NCBI GenBank assembly: GCA_022496805.1
Contig: CM040097.1
Location: 18,590,072 to 18,654,071 of the forward strand
Origin: Pohlia nutans
Lineage: Eukaryota > Streptophyta > Bryopsida > Bryales > Mniaceae
Reading direction: 5' to 3'
DNA: 64,000 nt
Both the position numbers and the translations under genes were made by a program. Each line of letters begins with the position of its first letter. Positions within the stretch are counted from its first letter, which is position 1. The notes beneath the pieces were generated by a model. That model saw nothing but the letters and a program-made list of their open reading frames with translations. It searched no databases and was not told the origin of the DNA. Positions 46,896 to 58,480 of this stretch are shown piece by piece.

Positions 46896-48851
46896 GGAAC
46901 ATGTTATCATTTAAAGGACCTTGTTTCCATTTCCAAAGTGCTTGTTTTGGGATACAAGAACTAATTCTCTTTTGGTCCCCTAGAATTGAAATTCACATTC
47001 CAACTACTGGACGTGAGGGTTTGATTCGACAACCTAGTGTTGAAAATTGAATTTTGCAAGTCGCATTTTTGAGAGGTCCATGTCACCCAATCAAAAAAAA
47101 CTAAAAAAATTAAAAACAAAACTAAAAAAATTACAACAAGGAGTCGTTATAAATAGAACATCTTTTTGTGCAACACCCAAGTTCTATGACCACATGACAC
47201 AAGATAAGGTAGACGGTGGCGAAATTCCACAGACAAGGGTTTCGTTCAGATCTAGAAGTGAGAAAATCGTGAAAATTTTCAAAAACACTTGCAAGAATCA
47301 AAGAGGCAGTTTGCAAGTTGTTGCGATGTAAAATCATATGTCATGAATTATTGAGAAATTGTTAAAGAGAAGGGTACAAGATTCCCCACACACACGCCCT
47401 GATTGTACTACACCCGGGTGATACTAAGGGTGAAAACCGTGCACCCAGTGTCTAAAATTGAACGGAAGCTTAGTTTTCGTGTGCCCAAAACCACAGCCTA
47501 AGCAAGGATGTAACTAGCAAATCTCGTCCACACAACTTGCTAATGCGAACAGGGACCCAACACAATTGCACAAGAGCGATGCCCCCATCATCCGCCGCTC
47601 ACGATTGAAAATATCTCCACCTCTTACCGTTGATGCGTGATTCCTTGTACGCAACTGCGCCCAACTTCCGCTGATGATCATGAGTGTTCAAGCTGTAAGG
47701 GCGCTCGGTTGAGGGCCTCGATGTGCCTAGAGGGGTTTAGTCAACAACAACATATCAGTGGTATCACAACTAGCCTTCTTGCAGCGTTGCTGCTCAGTTG
47801 CAATTTTCATGTTTTGCTTGCATAAGTTAATGACATCAAGTAATACTAGTTGGCAAGTTTGAACAACGTTAACATGACCGAAATTTTTGTTTCGTCGGCC
47901 TCTGTTGTCTTACTCTGTCAATTCGCATTACAAAGGGGACGGTTTTCATATACTTAGTCAGACAAGGAGATTTGAATATATGACAAGGAAATGCTTGATA
48001 AATGCATGCAGCAGTTAGTGCAGAACATTTGCACCTTCAGGTGAAAAATAATACCGAACTCTTAATACGAAACTGACAAGACCCAAAGTTCATCTAATCA
48101 TTAAGATAATGACAACGTAGTTGATTTCGTGAACCAACCCTTTTTGTACAGAAAACCACCCACATTTCCTCCACGTTTTTGCTCACCTCAACCAATTTGT
48201 CCACTCCAAGGCTGTCCATGATCCACACTCACATGCCAAAGTAACCATGTTGGAGGTGTCGTCAACGTAGCCTCAGTTCATCTAAATCCGTCCATGATGT
48301 TGCCTATATCCAGCCGTAATCAACAATGCACGAGTTTGGGTATCGCAGTGCACAATTTTAGTGCTAAGATCAGGGGCACGGGTTTAGGAAACGCACGGCT
48401 TAAGCACCCTCTAGCATAGAAATACCAGAAACCGTGAAAATAAGGAGATTTGGATATTAGAAATAAAATTATATCTTAGGACTCAATTTTTTTATATAGA
48501 AGAGAAGAAATCATAAAGAGGTAAAGTGATTTCATATTTTTATTCCATGTAGATATTTTTCTACAATTTTTCTAAGTGAAAAGAATTTCAAACCCCTTAG
48601 TGGTTATATAGGCTCATTTTAAATTACTACTAGGACTAATCCAAAGTCAATATATGGGTTGACCCATTATTCTACCCAAAATAAAGAAAATACAAGAAGC
48701 CAATTGGTCAACACTAATCTCCCAAAAATCGATTTATGGTCACAGTCTTTACTGTTTCAATGCCAATCTATTGCTCAACTTTTGGGCATTCACGGTTTAT
48801 GGTATTCTAACGTTACCTTGGGAACGAAAAACAATTTCTTCCAAAAGGTTT
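46896..48851. other. Intergenic, no gene recognised
   Basis: Moderate base composition at 47380-48430 but no frame with recognisable motifs. Several short open frames overlap on both strands and look accidental. Confidence 0.4.
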
Positions 48852-48933
48852 CGTCAACTGCAGGGTTCGAACCTGCGCGGGGGAACCCCAACAGATTTCA
48901 AGTCTGTCGCCTTAACCACTCGGCCAAATTGAC
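48852..48933 (-). tRNA. tRNA-Ser (anticodon UGA)
   Basis: 82 nt. Acceptor GTCAATT pairs with AGTTGAC (one G-T), discriminator G. D-arm GGCCGAGTGGTTAAGGC, anticodon arm ACAGA-CTTGAAA-TCTGT with TGA, a long variable arm (type II), and T-arm GCAGG-TTCGAAC-CCTGC. Both internal pol III boxes are intact. No CCA is encoded, as expected for a nuclear gene. Confidence 0.96.
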
Positions 48934-49912
48934 TAGCAGATGCGCTTGCTATCGAGAATCGAACTCGCGACCTTCACTCACATACGCGACTTCGAACGAG
49001 CAGGATTTAAAGGCGCTGTGTGGCACCGATCAAGCGCAATCAATCAATCAACCACAAACTGACATGTACTACATTGGATAAAACAATAAATCAATTTACG
49101 GTTAGCTTTGTACAGTTCTAGGTACACTGATATTACCATATACTGTGGCCCACAGTATTTTTGAACGGCCACACTGATACTTTGGTAAAATTCATCCAAA
49201 TTTTATGAAAATTTGTTCAAACTGATGAAACATTGTTCAAACAAATGCAAATTTGTACAAATGGATGAATATACCCACAACAATCATCCACCCACAGTGT
49301 ATGATGATTTCAATGTAAGAAAGTTACATTCGTGGAGCTTTTCAAAGAATTTGCAATAAAATTTATTTAGTTGAAGCCAAATTTGGACACGTAGTGTACA
49401 AGATGAACCACACATACAATTAAGCTTTGATAAAATCAAATAAAATCAAATCATAAACCTGTTTTTATTTGAAATTCAATTTTTACCCTTGATTCAAATG
49501 AGTATAAATACAAACTTTGTTACTTATGGTTTTCAAAATTTTCAATGGAATGAATGCAAATCCTCTCTAAATTCACGTAAAATAAAATAAAAATCATGAG
49601 TTTTGGGGTTATATTAACTATAATATTAATGTTTGAAGTTTCGGTTCAAAATTGCTCAATTTAAAAACCGGTATATGTTTTGATTTATTTTTAATATCTC
49701 ATCCAAAAAATTTCCACAGAAGTCATTTTCAAACTTAAAATTATTTTCTAAATAAATTAATATTTAAAGTATAAAATAAAAACTAATTCTTTGAAAAGCT
49801 AAACAAATGTAACTTTATTGCCTAGCATTGCATAGTGCGTATTAAAAATGCATGTTATAAACATTAGTATTCCCTTCTAGGAAAGACTATGAATGTTAAG
49901 TGTTAACCCCTA
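48934..49912. other. Intergenic; tRNA-like T-arm fragment near the tRNA
   Basis: At about 48948-48970 the minus strand reads GCGAGTTCGATTCTCGA, a T-arm-like sequence with one mismatch, but no anticodon arm follows. The rest has no gene. Confidence 0.35.
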
Positions 49913-50545
49913 GTTGCCGCTGAGACCAAAAAATGGTTGCTCAGGAGTCAAACATAGACAATGTACACATAAAATTTAATATTTTTATAAAAAATAAAAA
50001 ATAAAAATAGTGTAGATAGAGAATAAGTATTGAACAAGCAATCAAAAATTTCAAGACTTTTGGGTTTTTATTGGATTTTATACAAGGTTCCAAGTGAGAA
50101 ATTTGGAATTCGTGTAGTGTATTTTATTAATTTTGGCAATTTTGGCTCCTTATTGTTAAATCTCAATTTCGGACATTTACATGATTTGTTTTGCATATAA
50201 AGCTCACAAACAAAATGAAGTTTGTCAAGATAGTTTCCACTCCATTTTTAAATTTTTAAAAAATCCTAAAATTGAACATTTTATTGTAGTTACAAGTTCA
50301 ATACCTATTACCACATAATAGTCATTTTTAATATATTGTGGAAATGGATGACTTTCATCCACCATAATGTTCTTCATTGTTATTTAAACCTCGGATAAAA
50401 AAATCAAATTTTTTTAGTAAGTTTTATAATCAACATCATTTTTATCAAAAATTTCTTTAAAAAATCATAATAATTTTAAAATCTCACAAATAATCTTCTA
50501 ATGTAAATCGTTGAATTTGAAAAAAGTACAAAGATATATGACTTA
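49913..50545. mobile_element. TTAA element, family C, opposite orientation, one end seen
   Basis: Starts TTAACCCCTAGTTGCCGC then 'tgagaccaaaaaatgg', the reverse complement of the right end of 16224-16957. Interior similarity continues to about 50540. The far TTAA end was not found. Confidence 0.55.
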
Positions 50546-50557
50546 TATCAACTACTC

Positions 50558-50580
50558 CCTCTGTTCCACAAAATGACCAT
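50558..50580 (+). mobile_element. Single Stowaway-like terminus
   Basis: TACTCCCTCTGTTCCACAAA is close to the classic Stowaway/mariner MITE end (TA then CTCCCTCYGTTCC). No matching inverted end was found nearby, so the copy is truncated or decayed. Confidence 0.5.
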
Positions 50581-51909
50581 GATATCGACTTAAATTTTGT
50601 CCCAAAATAAAACTATGATTTCCAATCGTACTCATTCACCGCCGGCGATTAATTATAGTAATAATTATTTAAAAAAAAATTAGGGTACTTTTAAATACCC
50701 TTTGTTCACACGTGATACTCAAAAGATACAAAGAGTGACCTCCTTGAGGCAGATTACGGGGTGCAAGTGCAGAATATTCTCGAAATATTTCCGGAATGTT
50801 CTCTGACTTCAACAAAAACAAACCCTAAACCCCAAATCGCCACGAGGCACTGCTGACGGGATGTAATATTCCAAAAAATATTCCTTACCTGCACCCCAAA
50901 TTCCGCACTACGCAATAGCCAACACTGAGTTATAAAAAGCATAACTCCTTTTCTATTGTCAAGCATTCTGTAATGTTTGTGTTTAGAGTAGGCTTCCATG
51001 AGTGTGAATGGTTTCAAACTCAGCGTTAAATTCATAAGTGTTTTATGAATTTTATAAATTTTGTAAAAAAAAAATTATAAGTGTTTAAGTATTAGTACTC
51101 TCTATGTATTAATTTTTCTTTACTTCCAAGTGTTAACAACAACGTAAGGTACCAACACAACAGTTGTGTAATTAGTGTTGCTCACAGTAATTACGAATGA
51201 ATACTGGTAAATTCTTCACATGGGTTTGAAGTATTTCATTGAAGATAAATCTATAATTTTCAATGCAATATCTGTTGGCCAAGTTAATTCTAAAGACATT
51301 ACATTTTAGAAGCTCAAAATCTTCAAAGCGTGAAGAAACATCCAGCTTCGGAGATACTTCAAACCCATGTGAAGAATTTTTTTAGCTTTTGGAGATATTT
51401 TAAACACAAAATTATTGAACATCACTAATTCATCCCCCATAGTACCGTAAATGTGAATGAAGGTGTTGTTTTCTTTCTAATAAATTTGAAAGGAATCAGA
51501 TTACATTCTTTTGACATATTTGAGTTATCCGTAAACGGGCAACACGGGGTAGCCTATTACCTTGTGATTTTCATCTTCAAATAGAAATCTATGTCACAAA
51601 CTGTCACAAGAAACTAGGCCCCTTGGTTTGGGAGAGTATGAGGTTGGTGTGGGCGCACCTAGAGATTCCACCATGGGAACGCTAGTACGGTATGGGGGAA
51701 CTTCTCTTGCATTGGAGAGGTTCAAGGTTTGAATCTCTCTGACCACGGAGTGCGTTGTGATTGGTAAAAAAGAAAGGGACCAAAACTCATTTTCGCTCCC
51801 TTTCAAGTTAAAAAACCACTTTTACTATGTCTTTCCTCTTATGAATTTTTTTGCTCGACTTTACAGATAACTCTATTGACAATAAATTTAAATCTATACG
51901 GAAAGGGTA
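50581..51909. other. Intergenic, nothing firm
   Basis: A direct 'gatacttcaaacccatgtgaagaat' block at 51350 is the inverse of one at 51210 (TTCACATGGGTTTGAAGTAT), giving a weak inverted pair. 'ggttcaaggtttgaatctct' near 51720 resembles a B-box. No gene seen. Confidence 0.4.
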
Positions 51910-52765
51910 TTAACTCCTAAATGTCTTCACCCCTCTCCAAATTCATCCCCCATACCGGTAGTAGTTATGAAAGTAGATATTTTTATTTTTAGTAAATTTA
52001 AAGGTGTATTTCACTACAACATGAAATGAGGCATAATTTTTTACAAGTCATCCCCTTTCTAATCGGATCACACCATCACAAACTTGGCAAGTCATGTTTT
52101 TGCAATGTTTTACGTATGTTGTTGAGATGAACATGGGTGATTACGTTCGATATACATTTTACGTATGTTTATCGTATAAAAACCGTACAAACGATATATC
52201 ACAAGCATGAAAAAACACATCATGATAAAATTTACATGTTTGTAATATGTCCAACATACGTTTTTTTCTACAATAAACATACGTAAAATATACGTCAAAC
52301 GTAATCACCCATGTTCATCTCAACAATATACGTAAAACATTGTAAAAACATGACTTCCTAAATTTGCGATGACATGCATGAATCTATCTTGCCATAAAAT
52401 TTTGTAATATTTTTTCTTCCTTGAAGGCCATATTCGTTAAATTGAGAAAAAATGGACATTTTGAGACTTTAGCCCTATTACTTGAAACCTCTATTTTAAC
52501 AAATCAAAAATTTATGAACATATCAACCTTTATAAAATCAAGGGTTTGTGAGTGTATTAGCATATTGAAGTCTCTATTCACCAAAAAAATTCAATATCAA
52601 ACACTAATTATCATTTAAATGTAAAGTCAAAGATAATATGAGACTATAGATTGTCTCAGTTTAACGAATATGGTCATCTTGCAAAAAGTGCATGACATAT
52701 GAGAAAATGTGGATGAAATCTATACATCGTCCCAAAAAATGAACGGTTGGACAGTTAAGGATTAA
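51910..52765. mobile_element. TTAA-bounded MITE, family B copy 5, with nested insertion
   Basis: Left end TTAACTCCTAAATGTCTTC, right end GGACAGTTAAGGATTAA. The family B sequence is broken at 52073 ('cggatcacac') and resumes at 52372 ('acatgcatga'). Confidence 0.8.
52074..52371. mobile_element. 298-bp fold-back element nested in family B copy
   Basis: About 70-80 bp inverted arms: CATCACAAACTTGGCAAGTC ... and, reversed, CATCGCAAATTTAGGAAGTC, continuing through 'tgttttacgtatgttgttga' and 'gatgaacatgggtgattacg'. Comparison with intact family B copies gives the empty site directly: GGATCAC-AC-ATGCATG, so the duplication is AC (2 bp). Class not recognised. Confidence 0.85.
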
Positions 52766-53214
52766 CATGAGCGATCAAGAGCCAAGCCAGATCATTCTCA
52801 TGGTTACAATCTATGATCACAAATTTTTAATGAACGTATTTTTCAAAAGCTTTGGTCACCACACATCACCACACATAATATACAGTGAGAAGAGATCATA
52901 TGAATGACTACAAAATCTTATTAACGTGCAATTGCAATGCAATCAATAGTAAAAAGTAAATAGTAAAAAAAAAGTTTTCAAAAATTATTAAGAAGTCATT
53001 TATAGTAGTGAAAGCAAAATCTCATAATATATTTTATTTTTATGCATAATTTCTCAACTTTAACAATCACTTTTTTAATTTTTATTTTGGGGAAAAACTT
53101 CCATATTTCATATCCAAGTGCTCATTAAATCCAAAGGTAAAGGATAAGCCTTTTACAGGATAAATAACATGTTTTGATATTTTTAATAATAATAATAATA
53201 AACTTACTATTAAG
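52766..53214. other. Intergenic, nothing recognised
   Basis: A/T-rich, no exon-like sequence. Confidence 0.45.
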
Positions 53215-53430
53215 GAAGTTACACTCCTTATCCCATTTAGTGCATGTGGCACTTATTCCCGAAGCACGCACAATTTTGCCAAATCTCAAAATTAGTGAGG
53301 GCCGAAATTTTTACCGAGTGCCTGAAATCTTCATATCACGCTAAATTTACACATAATAATATTTAGTATCACCTTCACTAATTTCCCACACACACTATAA
53401 ACCCTCCCTCACTAAATGGGATAATCATTG
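53215..53430. repeat. Relative of repeat G with inverted borders
   Basis: 'tatcccatttagtgcatgtgg' at the left and 'cactaaatgggataatca' at the right are inverted. In between is 'attttgccaaatctcaaaatt', shared inverted with 19375-19400. About 210 bp, so it may be a small MITE from which repeat G derives its border. Confidence 0.55.
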
Positions 53431-53646
53431 TAGTTTATTTTGTTTTGTTTTGTTTGTTTTGAATGTTATGTTGAGATCTCCTCAACCGTGCGTTCGCCGG
53501 TTGCGTTCTTGGTACTGTCGAAAAGCTCTTGACGAGAAAGGGCGCACCGAATTTGTTCCGTTGCTTTTGGACGTTCAGTGTAAGAGTTATAAAATTTTGA
53601 GTGATTTTTGTTACCATAAATTGAATTAAATTATGGATAAATTATT

Positions 53647-53850
53647 GTGAAGCAAAAGCAAAAGCAAAAGCATGGAGAACATGAAGAACGCATGGGAACA
53701 CAAAGAACACACGAAAGCACACGAGAACACGAGAGACACATGGAGCATAGAGAACATGGGGAACACAGGGAGGACGGGGAGCATGAAGAACACGAGAGGG
53801 AACACATGGAATTGAGGGAGCACATACAACACGGGAGGGAGCACATGGAA
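53647..53850 (+). repeat. GARCAC-type minisatellite
   Basis: Degenerate units of GAACAC(A/G)(A/G)/GGGAACACA. An open frame through it would be Glu/His/Arg-rich, but this is a by-product of the repeat. Confidence 0.8.
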
Positions 53851-53861
53851 CTTACTTCTTT

Positions 53862-54192
53862 CTTCTTTTTTTTTTTTTTTTTTTTTTCCTTTTTTTTTCC
53901 TTTTTTGGTTTCTTTTTGGGTCTTTCCGTCTTTCCGTCTTTCCTTCCTTCCGTCTTTCCTTCTTTCCTTCTTTTCCTTCTTTTCCTTCTTTTCCTTCTTT
54001 TCCTTCTTTTCCTTCTTTCCTTCTTTCTTTCTTTGCTTCTTTCCGTCTTCCCTTCTTTCTTTCTTTCCTTCGTTCCTTCTTTCCTTCTTTCCTTCTTTCC
54101 GTCTTTCCTTCTTTCCTTCTTTCTTTCCTTTCCTTCTTTCTTTCTTTTCCTTCTTTTCCTTCTTTCCTTCTTTGCTTCTTTTCTGTCTGCAG
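53862..54192 (+). repeat. Long polypyrimidine tract (CTTT/CCTT units)
   Basis: About 330 bp of nearly pure T and C on the plus strand, made of TTCCTTCT, TTTCTTTC and CCGTCTTT units, after a T homopolymer. Such tracts can form H-DNA. Reading frames in it are artefacts. Confidence 0.95.
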
Positions 54193-54370
54193 TGTAACCT
54201 ACTGTCTCCGTCACTAAAGGCTGCCGGTGTTTTTTTATTTTACTTTTAATTTATGTTACTTTATTCTTAGATTTTACAATTGCTTTTCTTTTACATTTTA
54301 GGCTTCTAGAATGAATTTCAGCTTTTACATTTCTTTTCCATTTTTCTATTGGAGGCAATTTTTGGTATTA

Positions 54371-54395
54371 GCCAATATAGTTTCTGTATAAATAG
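54371..54395 (+). promoter_or_regulatory. CCAAT and TATA box for the ORF at 54553
   Basis: CCAAT at 54372-54376 and TATAAATAG at 54387-54395, about 160 bp before the ATG. Close match to plant core promoter consensus; the leader after it is C/T-rich. Confidence 0.55.
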
Positions 54396-54552
54396 GGAAC
54401 ATATTCCCTTTTACTTCACATTCTCATATTCCTCTCTCTATCAACATTTTCATGTTGTTGTCTCTATTAATATTCTAATAGTATTCTCTTTACTAATATT
54501 TTATTCATTTCTTTTTCTACACTTCAAAAATCTCTTATTTCTTAAATTACTC

Positions 54553-55119
54553 ATGGATCTAGACGCCCTCTTGACTCAAGAAGGTGGCCTCAACAAGGAG
54601 GCTACAACACCACAAAGATTCGTTGCTCTTTTAATAAATGCGGCATGTTCCCAAAAGATCCACAATTTGTCCATGCTTCTCGAAGTTGTACTAAAAACCA
54701 AAAACAAATTTGTTCTCAATGAGGTCTTCATGTGCAAATTGGAGCCCATTGGCATTCAAGTACTATTTTCCATACTTCAAAGGAGTCAATTTAAATTTCT
54801 ACAAACACCCATACTCCGCAAGGGCTTGCGTGTACTTCAACATTTAGAGAAGCAAGGAGTTGTTGAAGGGAAACCCCTTAACATTTGCACACACAATTTT
54901 TGCATGGAAAAGATCTCCATGCTTCTTTTTGATCTCACAAAACATGATGATAGTCATGTGCGGACCTTGGCTTCTACATTCCAAAAGTTGAGGTTTGAGA
55001 TGCCAAGAAAGTCTCAATACACACATAAAACCTTTTGTAAAGAAGAAAGGAGAAGAGCTTTAAATAAAAAACAACAACAACAAGAAGGACTTGAGGAAGG
55101 AGAAGTAGAAGAAGAATAG
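54553..55119 (+). CDS. Small intronless helical protein, possible TFIIS-N/LEDGF-like fold
   Basis: 188 aa from MDLDALLTQEGGLNKEATTP. The middle is a set of amphipathic helices (NLSMLLEVVLKTKNKFVLNE, IGIQVLFSILQRS, LRKGLRVLQHLEKQGVV, MLLFDLTKHDDSHVRTLAST), ending in LRFEMPRKSQYTH and a Lys/Gln then acidic tail. The LxxL..LxKxxxxxVRxLA pattern recalls the N-terminal domain of TFIIS and related chromatin factors, but the match is by eye only. I chose this ATG rather than the one at 54349 because the TATA box lies between them. A truncated copy at 32262-32450 shows the sequence is duplicated, so it may be a retrocopy or carried by a transposon. Confidence 0.55.
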   Translation: MDLDALLTQEGGLNKEATTPQRFVALLINAACSQKIHNLSMLLEVVLKTKNKFVLNEVFMCKLEPIGIQVLFSILQRSQFKFLQTPILRKGLRVLQHLEKQGVVEGKPLNICTHNFCMEKISMLLFDLTKHDDSHVRTLASTFQKLRFEMPRKSQYTHKTFCKEERRRALNKKQQQQEGLEEGEVEEE

Positions 55120-55376
55120 AAACTTAGACATTAGATGAGATCTAAAGCCTCTAAAGGGCCGTTTTGGAACTTGTGCCAAAAATATAAGTTTTTATTGGAA
55201 TTTTTATTTAAATAAATATTTTTTATTTTTATTTTTTGTTTTAAAGAAAATATTATTAAATAAGTATTTTAAATGTTTTTGAATGCTTTTTCAAAATTAT
55301 GAAGTATGTTCTTAAATTTTGGTAAAACTTTAATATCCACATCAGATCCATCTCAAATTTAATATTGTTAAAATTT
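55120..55376. other. 3' flank, A/T-rich
   Basis: Likely includes the 3' UTR of the preceding ORF. Poly-A/T tracts only. Confidence 0.4.
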
Positions 55377-55513
<137 letters not shown>

Positions 55514-55771
55514 TTTGTGTATAAGAATTCACGGCCTTGTTGAGGCCTCAAATTCCTTCCAAGGTCGAAACACTAGAAACTATTGGGGACCAATTCTAGT
55601 CACCTATGCAAACACTTGTTTCAAGTTAGGGAGTTCCTAATTAAATTACTACAACCATTAATTGCATCGGTTTGGTGATCAATTCGGAATACCAAGTTAG
55701 GCAAAGTGATTGGACTAGAAATGAAGACGAGTCTTGACTTTCCTACTAACATCAATAGTGGTCTATGCAAA

Positions 55772-56320
55772 TTAACCCTCTGACGCGCTTGCATCCATAT
55801 AATGGATGACAAAGAGATTGTAGCCTTTTTCAACACTACATCTCGTAGAATTTTTCATCCATACAAATTTCTCTTGGTTCTTGTGCTAGTTGACTATCAT
55901 ATGTACAATATGGATCTTCAAAATAAGATATTGTGATTTTTTTTAAAACAACACAATTGGTTTATGTCAAGTTTCATTCTTAGTTCAAAAAGTGAGACCT
56001 TAAACATGATTTTCCAAAATAAGTAGTATCAAATAAAGGAAACTAAACCATCTCGCAATGCATGTTATTCCAATTTTATTACAATACTTTATTTTTATTT
56101 TTTTGTTATTTTGGGATTTTTAATTGAATTTCAAGAGAGAACCTTGCAAAATTAATTAAAAAAGTATCAATAAAAAACATGATGAATGCAACTGTACAAA
56201 TGTGATCTTCACATTGACATTTACAACTTTGCTTTGTACATCAACTCCATTTTTGTTATTCATCACACATTTTATAATGAATATTTGAAAATTGTGTTGC
56301 CTTGGGACGTGAAAGGTTAA
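55772..56320. mobile_element. TTAA-bounded MITE, family A copy 6
   Basis: Left end TTAACCCTCTGACGCGCTTG, right end GGGACGTGAAAGGTTAA. TTAA at both ends; interior most like the copy at 31545. Confidence 0.8.
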
Positions 56321-57832
56321 AATTTGTCCAGCATGGCTTAGAAAAAGCAAGACTCAGCAAAAAAATAAAATCTATTCTATTTTTATTTTGTACTCATATT
56401 TTCCATTTTTTTACATTTTTTCTAGAAAAAATATTTTTTTAGTGAACCTACTATAGCACGAGGGTAGTTGTCCGGAATGGACTAGATTTCATCTACTTAT
56501 CTTATGTATACAGCAGAAAAAACTCCAATGGTCCTTTGTCTGGTGGGCATAGAGTTATTGACATTACGAACATGCACTTTATTCATGCCGGCTTCATTTT
56601 AAAGGTCTGGAGTTTATATAGTAGAAGATCCAAATCCATCACATGAAAAGTAATACACTCTAATACCACATCTGCAATTCTCCAATTTTGTAGCAACTTA
56701 GAACGTCATGAAAGGTTTGTAACATTCTTCAACCCCCTATTGTTCACCTTTGAATCTCAAGCATGTGTCAGGGGATCGGAGGAATCGTAGAGAATTTTCT
56801 CTTACTTTAGTTTGGTCAAGCAAAGAGGATTGGAGAGTTGAATTCTTTTATAAGTAGTTTCTCTACAGTGCTGCTACAGTGTAAAGGGTGTGGTCCAACA
56901 ATGTATGAAGAACGTTATGTTTTTGAATGAACCAGTCTTGTCATTCTTTGGGTGTGTTTCCTATCTTCAAATCCCAAAGAGATTTATTTGCATTTTGTTG
57001 TAGGCATATTTAACCTTTTTGGTGCCCATACGTGTTTTTAGCAAACTGAGATTTCTCGTACCCGTATGCATTTCTGCCTCTTTCTTCATGATCCATTGTA
57101 CAAAAATAAAATCAACTACCTTGTTCGGTTGTCAAGATCAACAATTAAACTAATTTATTAAAATAGACGTCCAAATCTTTAGGAATTTTTTTCCATCAAT
57201 TTTTTCAATTTTTATGGCAAAAAAGAGAATCTAAGAGAATATTCATATAATTTGTATTATTCGAAAAGAGAATTTCCAAAACTAATGATTATTTGGCTTT
57301 ACCTGCCAACTGTGACATACAATATTCCTAAGAAAACATGTTAAAAAGTTATCCAAATCTAATGCTTGAAGTTGGAAAATATACCATGTACTTGAATGTG
57401 ATTGTATTCTGAACTAATATGTTTAACCTCATCTTGTTTTGTATTTTTTAGTTTTTTTTTCCTTAGCAAATTCTACTTTGGCACAAAAATAAATAAAAAT
57501 CTATTTAATAAAAAAAATTCTTAATTTTTGCTCGAATTATAAAGTTCATTTATCATATATTTTTCATATGTTTTCCCTCATCCTTTTGTACATCACTTGT
57601 ATGATGTATAAATTCAATCAATCAAGATTAAAACACATAATCGTAAACCATACCATTGTAAGAATGTCCTCCAATAAAAAACCATATATATATATAATAT
57701 TATTATATCGTATTGTATTAATGCATATTTGTAGGACTTCGGGTCATCCAAACTAATTTGTGCAAAAAAATTCTACATCCTCTTATTGTATACAAAGTGT
57801 GGTTTTAAATTGATCTTAAATTGTTCAACATT
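56321..57832. other. Intergenic with one repeat E copy
   Basis: Repeat E at about 56535-56620 ('attgacattacgaacatgca', 'tattcatgccggcttc'). The rest is A/T-rich without a gene. The 3' UTR of the non-LTR element should lie just left of 57833, but no poly-A tail or target duplication could be fixed. Confidence 0.45.
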
Positions 57833-58480
57833 CTATAATAAAAACTTGATCTCAACGAGTGGTTCTATCTTCGGTTTATGGAGCTCTTGTGGGATTGATG
57901 GTTCTTCATATGTTATGGAATCTGTGGCGAAGTGGGCAATTATATGGGTGTCTGGAAATGGCCCTATGTGTGGGGAGAAGTTTTGGTACCAATTTATATC
58001 TGGTATTACTAGTATAGTGATGTTATTTGGGTCGGTTTTGGCTGCCAATCGTGCCCAGTGAATTGCTTGTTGGGTTGTTTCTTCATTATGTGGGTGGGCG
58101 TAACCTATGCCTTTCCATTTGTATTGGAAGGCGGTACCAAGTGATCCAAAGACTTTATCTATTGCAAAGGGAGAGTAAAATTCTGATATTTGTGTGGAAC
58201 ATGTTATTGGTGAAGAGAAGTATGAGTGGGAGATGTTAAAGGTGGTAGTAATAGAGTCAAGAATACTTGTTGGTAGGGTATGTTGTGCTGCTTTTAGTGG
58301 GTCTTTTTTGGGGATTTTATGGTTGTATCTTTGGTAGAGCCATATTATTTCTTTTTCAAATGATTGTGTTTGTGGTACTAGGCCGTGTGAGCTATAAATT
58401 GCTTTATTATATTGTTGCCATAGCCATTTTAGTCTAGTGGTTGGTATAGTGATAAGGTGTCTACCAGTATCTTCGTATAG
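57833..58480 (-). pseudogene. C-terminal segment of the LINE, PCIF1-like methyltransferase-like
   Basis: Reads DTGRHLITIPTTRLKWLWQQY at the start and ends ..EPLVEIKFLL-stop at 57833. The block SEFYSPFAIDKVFGSLGTAF, then GIGYAHPHNEETTQQAI and ITILVIPDINWYQN, follows the layout 'SP..FGS.G.F..G..NPPF.E..I..A....VIPxW' of PCIF1-type adenine methyltransferases. The NPPF-type catalytic motif is replaced by HPHN, so activity is doubtful. Domain assignment is by eye and tentative. Confidence 0.45.

Noticed and set aside
47735..47775. Possible LTR primer-binding site (TGGTATCAC..)
   Set aside because: No flanking LTR, gag or pol is present; the match to a tRNA-Met 3' end is partial.
48945..49000. Possible second tRNA next to tRNA-Ser
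   Set aside because: Only a T-arm-like part with a mismatch is seen; no acceptor or anticodon arm can be folded.
48659..49081. 140-codon plus-strand frame over the tRNA
   Set aside because: It overlaps the intact tRNA-Ser gene on the other strand and has no recognisable domain.
51640..51780. Possible tRNA-derived SINE (GGTTTGAATCTC B-box-like)
   Set aside because: No A-box at proper spacing and no second copy in the window.
53852..54249. Long open frames on both strands over the C/T tract
   Set aside because: They consist of Phe/Ser/Leu or Lys/Arg/Glu runs forced by the simple repeat; no gene signal.
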